Below, one piece after another: positions 60,443-64,000 of a stretch of DNA of 64,000 bases. The DNA is from Halobacillus_B rhizosphaerae (GTDB lineage: Bacteria > Bacillota > Bacilli > Bacillales > Halobacillaceae). The first letter of the stretch is position 1. The number at the start of each line of letters is the position of its first letter. The translations under genes were made by a program, and so were the position numbers. Location of the stretch: contig NZ_JAUTWQ010000001.1 of the NCBI RefSeq assembly GCF_046719735.1, positions 741,475 through 805,474 of the forward strand, in the 5' to 3' direction. The notes below the pieces were generated by a model that worked only from the letters and a program-made list of their open reading frames with translations, did not search any database and had not been told where the DNA came from.

Positions 60443-63013
60443 TCAAGACTTTATCTGTTTCTTCAGACGATAGAGTTCATTCATAGCGTCCATAGGTGTC
60501 ATTTCCATTAAATTCAGCTTCTTTAGTTGATTTTCAAGGGGAGTTTCCGCTTTTGCTTTCGGAGCTGGCCGGGCTTCCTCAACAAATAGACTTAGCTGCT
60601 GGTCATCTTCTGCCGACGCTGCCACTTCGTTTTCTGCGCCTTTTTCTAACTGAGCAAGCAAATCAGCTGCACGGTCAATTAAAGAGTCAGGCATATTGGC
60701 AAGCTGGGCGACATGGATCCCGTAGCTTTCATCCGCAGCTCCATCTTTAATCTGGTGCAGAAATACAACTCTCCCTTCATACTCTTCCGCTCTTACATGA
60801 ACATTTTTTAATCGATCCAGCTCTAGGTCCAAGCTCGTTAATTCATGATAGTGGGTAGAGAACATCGTCTTGGCACGAATATGCTGATGAATATGTTCAA
60901 CGATCGCCTGAGCTAAAGCCATTCCGTCATAAGTACTTGTTCCCCGGCCGATTTCATCTAGAAGAATCAAACTTTTCTCTGTAGCATGACTAAGCGCATG
61001 GTTCGCTTCCAGCATTTCTACCATAAAAGTACTCTGACCTGAAACGAGGTCATCAGCCGCTCCTATTCTGGTAAAGATTTGATCAAAGATTGGCAGAATT
61101 GCAGATTCAGAGGGGACAAAGCTTCCCATCTGACCCATAATTGCCGTTAAAGCAAGCTGACGCATATACGTACTCTTCCCCGACATGTTGGGGCCGGTAA
61201 TAAGCAGGACATCTGTCTCTTCATCCATATAAATATCGTTAGGAACAAAGGATTCTCCCTTCATTACTCTTTCTACAACTGGATGCCTGCCCTGTTTAAT
61301 GTCTACGATCCGCTTTTCATGATAGGCAGGACGATGGTAATCATTCTTTTCAGCTATTTGGGCAAACCCCTGTAAAACATCAATCCGGCTGATCTGTTCT
61401 GCCAGAAACTGCAATTTATGAACGTAGGCCTTCACCCGTTCGCGTACTTCCAGAAAGAGTTCATATTCCAATTCAACACTCTTTTCCTCAGCTTCTAAAA
61501 TGAGGGATTCTTTCTCTTTCAGCTCAGGGGTAATATACCGTTCAGCATTGGTTAACGTTTGTTTACGTTCATACCGCCCCTCCGGAAGGTACTTCAAATT
61601 TGCGCGTGTTACCTCAATATAATAGCCAAACACCCGGTTATAGCCAATCTTAAGCGAACGAATTCCAGTCGATTCCCTTTCCTTCGCTTCTAATTGTGCG
61701 ATCCATTGCTTCCCATTCTTAGAAGCATCTCGATATTCATCCAGTTTAGGGTTAAAGCCGTCACGGATCACTCCTCCTTCTTTGATAACAGGAGGAGGAT
61801 CTTCACCAATACTCTCCACAAGTAACTGCTTCAAACTCTCAAGAGGGTCGATGGTTTCGAACAATTGCTTCATCGCTGGATGGTCAAATGTCTGCAAGGT
61901 CGCCAAAATATCAGGAATACGAGATAAAGAATGACGCAGTTGAATTAAATCACGCGCATTTACATTCCCATAAGCGATGCGTCCGGCCAGTCGTTCTAAA
62001 TCATACACAGAAATCAGCTGTTCCCGTAAATCTTCCCGTTCAAAGTAATTCTCCAAAAACCCTGCCACTTGGTCATGACGAGTTTCTATTTCTTTCCTGG
62101 AGAGCAGCGGTCGTTCCAGCCATTTTTTCAGCATTCGCGCCCCCATGGAGGTAATGGTCTGATCCAAAACTGATAAAAGGCTCCCTGATTTCCCCTGTTT
62201 CCTTAGCGTTTCAACCAGTTCCAAATTACGCTTGGAATACATATCGAGAGACATAAATTCTTGTAATTCAATGACTTGCACAGGCCTTAGATGGTCAAGA
62301 GCCCGCTTTTGTGTATGTTTAATATACTGAAGCATCCGGCCAAACCCAGTTAAAAACTTCTCTTGATGGATTCCTTCCGTTAAACCGCTGAAAGCATCTT
62401 CAATCTCTGTACGGTCTTCAAAGGAAACCGTGCAGCCCAGCCTTCCTTCCAGCATTTCCAATTGCTCTTCCGCCATCTCACTTGATACTACAACCTCTTT
62501 AACCGGCCGATTGTAAAGTTCACTGATCGCTGCGTCAAAGCCGCCGGTCACAAGGGCGATACTATTTTCTCCTGTGGTCAAATCATTATAGCTGACTGTA
62601 AATGTTCCATCAGAAAACTCAGTTAACGATGCCAAGTAGTTATTCTCTTTGTCCTCGAGCATACTCCCTTCCATGACCGTCCCAGGAGTCACCAGCTGAA
62701 CAACTTCCCTCTTAACAACGCCTTTGGCAGCTTTAGGATCTTCGACTTGTTCGCAAATCGCCACTTTAAAGCCTTTACCAATTAATTGCTTTATGTAATT
62801 TTCTGCAGAATGATAAGGCACTCCGCACATAGGAATCCGGTCGGAAGAACCTCCTTCCCGACTGGTTAATGTAATTTCCAGTTCCTTCGATGCTTTTAGG
62901 GCATCATCAAAGAACATCTCATAAAAATCTCCTAAACGAAAAAATAAAAACGCATCCTTATGATCCGCTTTAATCTTTAAATATTGCTGCATCATAGGTG
63001 TGTATTGTGCCAT
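60443..63013 (-). CDS. mutS: DNA mismatch repair protein MutS
   Basis: The product of 856 residues recognises mismatches. FFRLGDFYEMF holds the mismatch-wedging Phe and Glu, PMCGVPYHSAENYI is typical, and the ATPase has GPNMSGKSTYMRQ (Walker A), LILLDEIGRGTSTYDG (Walker B) and STHYHELT. ATG 63013 follows GGAGGA with seven bases spacing; earlier codons to 63037 lack a site. Confidence 0.96.
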   Translation of the reverse strand: MAQYTPMMQQYLKIKADHKDAFLFFRLGDFYEMFFDDALKASKELEITLTSREGGSSDRIPMCGVPYHSAENYIKQLIGKGFKVAICEQVEDPKAAKGVVKREVVQLVTPGTVMEGSMLEDKENNYLASLTEFSDGTFTVSYNDLTTGENSIALVTGGFDAAISELYNRPVKEVVVSSEMAEEQLEMLEGRLGCTVSFEDRTEIEDAFSGLTEGIHQEKFLTGFGRMLQYIKHTQKRALDHLRPVQVIELQEFMSLDMYSKRNLELVETLRKQGKSGSLLSVLDQTITSMGARMLKKWLERPLLSRKEIETRHDQVAGFLENYFEREDLREQLISVYDLERLAGRIAYGNVNARDLIQLRHSLSRIPDILATLQTFDHPAMKQLFETIDPLESLKQLLVESIGEDPPPVIKEGGVIRDGFNPKLDEYRDASKNGKQWIAQLEAKERESTGIRSLKIGYNRVFGYYIEVTRANLKYLPEGRYERKQTLTNAERYITPELKEKESLILEAEEKSVELEYELFLEVRERVKAYVHKLQFLAEQISRIDVLQGFAQIAEKNDYHRPAYHEKRIVDIKQGRHPVVERVMKGESFVPNDIYMDEETDVLLITGPNMSGKSTYMRQLALTAIMGQMGSFVPSESAILPIFDQIFTRIGAADDLVSGQSTFMVEMLEANHALSHATEKSLILLDEIGRGTSTYDGMALAQAIVEHIHQHIRAKTMFSTHYHELTSLDLELDRLKNVHVRAEEYEGRVVFLHQIKDGAADESYGIHVAQLANMPDSLIDRAADLLAQLEKGAENEVAASAEDDQQLSLFVEEARPAPKAKAETPLENQLKKLNLMEMTPMDAMNELYRLKKQIKS

Positions 63014-63103
63014 ACAAAAATCCTCCAAAACGTACAAAATTCATCACGGTACAATTATAGCACATTTAACAAGACGTCCTGAACGTGTACGCTTGTCCTT
63101 GCA

Positions 63104-63136
63104 AAAAAAGAAAAATCCTCGCTGAATCAGCAAGGA
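63104..63136 (-). terminator. Terminator of cotE
   Basis: TCCTCGCTGA and TCAGCAAGGA arms; minus strand tail of T residues. It follows the cotE stop at 63146. Confidence 0.85.
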
Positions 63137-63145
63137 CTGAGCTTT

Positions 63146-63721
63146 CTACTCGTGACTGCCATTGGAGCTGCTGCTTGACGATGGAAGGAAGTCAGTCTCA
63201 ATCGCCGAGAAATCATCGGATGATAATTCGACTTCATAGTCATCCTCTTGATCACAGCCATGAGGGTCGACCTTCACACAAAGCTTGGTTTCACCAATAA
63301 CATCAACGACAAACTCTCTTTCTACCTCTACGCAGATTTTCTGACCCTGAGCGCATATGTTCGCTTCAAGACAGTTTGGCTGCTGAACAGCTTTTGCGAT
63401 CACTTCAACGTCGTCGTGGATACAATTATGATCTTTTACATGAAGTGGAACTTGGTCACAATAATTGACTCGTTCTGTTACCACTTCTGTTTTCGTATTA
63501 TCATTATACGAATACCACACGTTGATATCATAACTTCCAGACACTTCGACATGATCGCCCTTCTTCTTCGCGTTATAAATGTGATTAATGACCCAGCATC
63601 CTAAAATACTAGTTGGACGATGGGAGGGGCTGATGGTATGCTTCGTTTCTGTGAACTTCTTACCTTTCCCGATTACAGCCTTGGTAATGATCTCCCTGTA
63701 ATCACGTTCAAAATATGACAT
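63146..63721 (-). CDS. cotE: Outer spore coat morphogenetic protein CotE
   Basis: The product of about 191 residues fits CotE: YREIITKAVIGKGKKFTETKHTISP near the start, ILGCWVINHIYNAKKKGDHVEVSGSYDINVWYSYNDNTKTEVVTERV in the centre, and VIAKAVQQPNCLEANI later. The end is acidic, then serine-rich (PSSSSSSNGSHE). It directs outer coat assembly. ATG 63721 follows AAGGAGGA; GTG 63730 is an alternative. Located before mutS as in B. subtilis. Confidence 0.94.
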   Translation of the reverse strand: MSYFERDYREIITKAVIGKGKKFTETKHTISPSHRPTSILGCWVINHIYNAKKKGDHVEVSGSYDINVWYSYNDNTKTEVVTERVNYCDQVPLHVKDHNCIHDDVEVIAKAVQQPNCLEANICAQGQKICVEVEREFVVDVIGETKLCVKVDPHGCDQEDDYEVELSSDDFSAIETDFLPSSSSSSNGSHE

Positions 63722-63815
63722 AGGATTCACTCCTCCTTATTCTACCACCCATCCTATGTTTGAGCTGGGCGGTTGGTGACTAAAAATAATAATGGCTTTA
63801 GGACGTGTGTAATTC

Positions 63816-63839
63816 ATTCTATGCAAACGCCCATAGAAT
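63816..63839. repeat. Perfect 8-bp dyad before cotE
   Basis: ATTCTATG and CATAGAAT flank eight bases (caaacgcc). It lies about 100 bases upstream of cotE and could be an operator, or coincide with a sporulation promoter -10 (CATAGAAT). Confidence 0.4.
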
Positions 63840-63845
63840 TGTACA

Positions 63846-63882
63846 AAAAAAATCCGTCAGAAGAGAATTCTCTTCTGACGGA
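63846..63882 (-). terminator. Terminator of ricA
   Basis: TCCGTCAGAAGAG and CTCTTCTGACGGA are perfect arms. On the minus strand eight T residues follow. Confidence 0.92.
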
Positions 63883-63892
63883 AGTGTTAAAA

Positions 63893-64000
63893 TCAGTGAT
63901 TACAAGGGCTATTATCCACTTTTGAACCTGTTTCTCCTTTTAGTACATCTCCTCCAGTTGATCGAATAACTTCATTTGTCACTTCTCTGGAGATAGTACT
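63893..64000 (-). CDS. ricA: RicA (YmcA) C-terminus, 5' end outside window
   Basis: The frame from the window edge to TGA at 63895-63893 encodes 35 residues, REVTNEVIRSTGGDVLKGET then GSKVDNSPCNH. This matches the C-terminal end of RicA/YmcA, a small protein that with RicF and RicT forms a cluster-binding complex affecting biofilm, competence and sporulation. The cysteine near the end (SPCNH) is in the region that binds the iron-sulfur cluster in B. subtilis. ricA precedes cotE there too. Confidence 0.8.
   Translation of the reverse strand, partial: STISREVTNEVIRSTGGDVLKGETGSKVDNSPCNH

Overview
The window reads as chromosome of a low-GC, endospore-forming Bacillaceae bacterium, most likely a moderate halophile of the Halobacillus/Virgibacillus type. 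Reasons: strong AGGAGG ribosome sites, TTG/GTG starts, sporulation genes (cotE, spoVK, tlp, sirA, ricA), a compatible-solute ABC transporter of the fused OpuF type, and gene order from ricA-cotE-mutS-mutL-hfq-spoVK-hflX-glnRA-lexA-tkt-ccdA-acnA to parEC that follows the B. subtilis ymc/yma/ynb/yne region. I see no rRNA, tRNA, CRISPR array, phage or insertion sequence.

Region 1-6.4 kb is a loose accessory zone: a membrane-protein tail, a DUF2268 lipoprotein, small membrane proteins, a truncated GNAT gene, a YdhG-like gene with an apparent internal deletion, a frameshifted micro-gene, and scattered copies of an imperfect palindromic repeat. It ends with a MerR regulator divergent from a short-chain dehydrogenase, with a 19-bp-spacer promoter.

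Region 6.7-22.3 kb is metabolic. The citA/citR pair is divergent around two direct repeats. A two-gene operon encodes UDP-sulfoquinovose synthase and a sulfoquinovosyltransferase-like enzyme, predicting sulfolipid (SQDG) synthesis. An acyl-CoA synthetase faces a seven-gene leucine/isovalerate degradation operon (yngJIH-BCCP-GFE type) headed by a TetR gene, a TetR-like operator and a cre-like site.

Region 22.4-32.7 kb holds parC and parE under a LexA-box promoter, a CoA-binding protein, opuF-type genes, a membrane-anchored GH18 protein, and plsY on the other strand. Region 32.8-34.5 kb is plus-strand folE2-yidD-yneR.

Region 34.5-50 kb is the yne cluster read leftward: yneQ, yneP, a large tandem-AAA protein, tlp, an FbpB-like small protein, yneN, acnA, (yneK on plus), ccdC, yneI, an orphan MrpB-like gene, ccdA, yneF, sirA, tkt, ynzC, yneB, then an unlisted 31-residue membrane peptide in the position of the SOS division inhibitor yneA, divergent from lexA across four LexA boxes.

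Region 50.3-64 kb holds glnA, glnR, ynbB, hflX, spoVK, hfq, miaA, a plus-strand XRE regulator with large palindromic operator-like DNA, a SIMPL protein, mutL, mutS, cotE and the 3' end of ricA. The best leads are the SOS micro-protein, the sulfolipid operon, the tandem AAA gene, the orphan MrpB and the XRE/palindrome unit.
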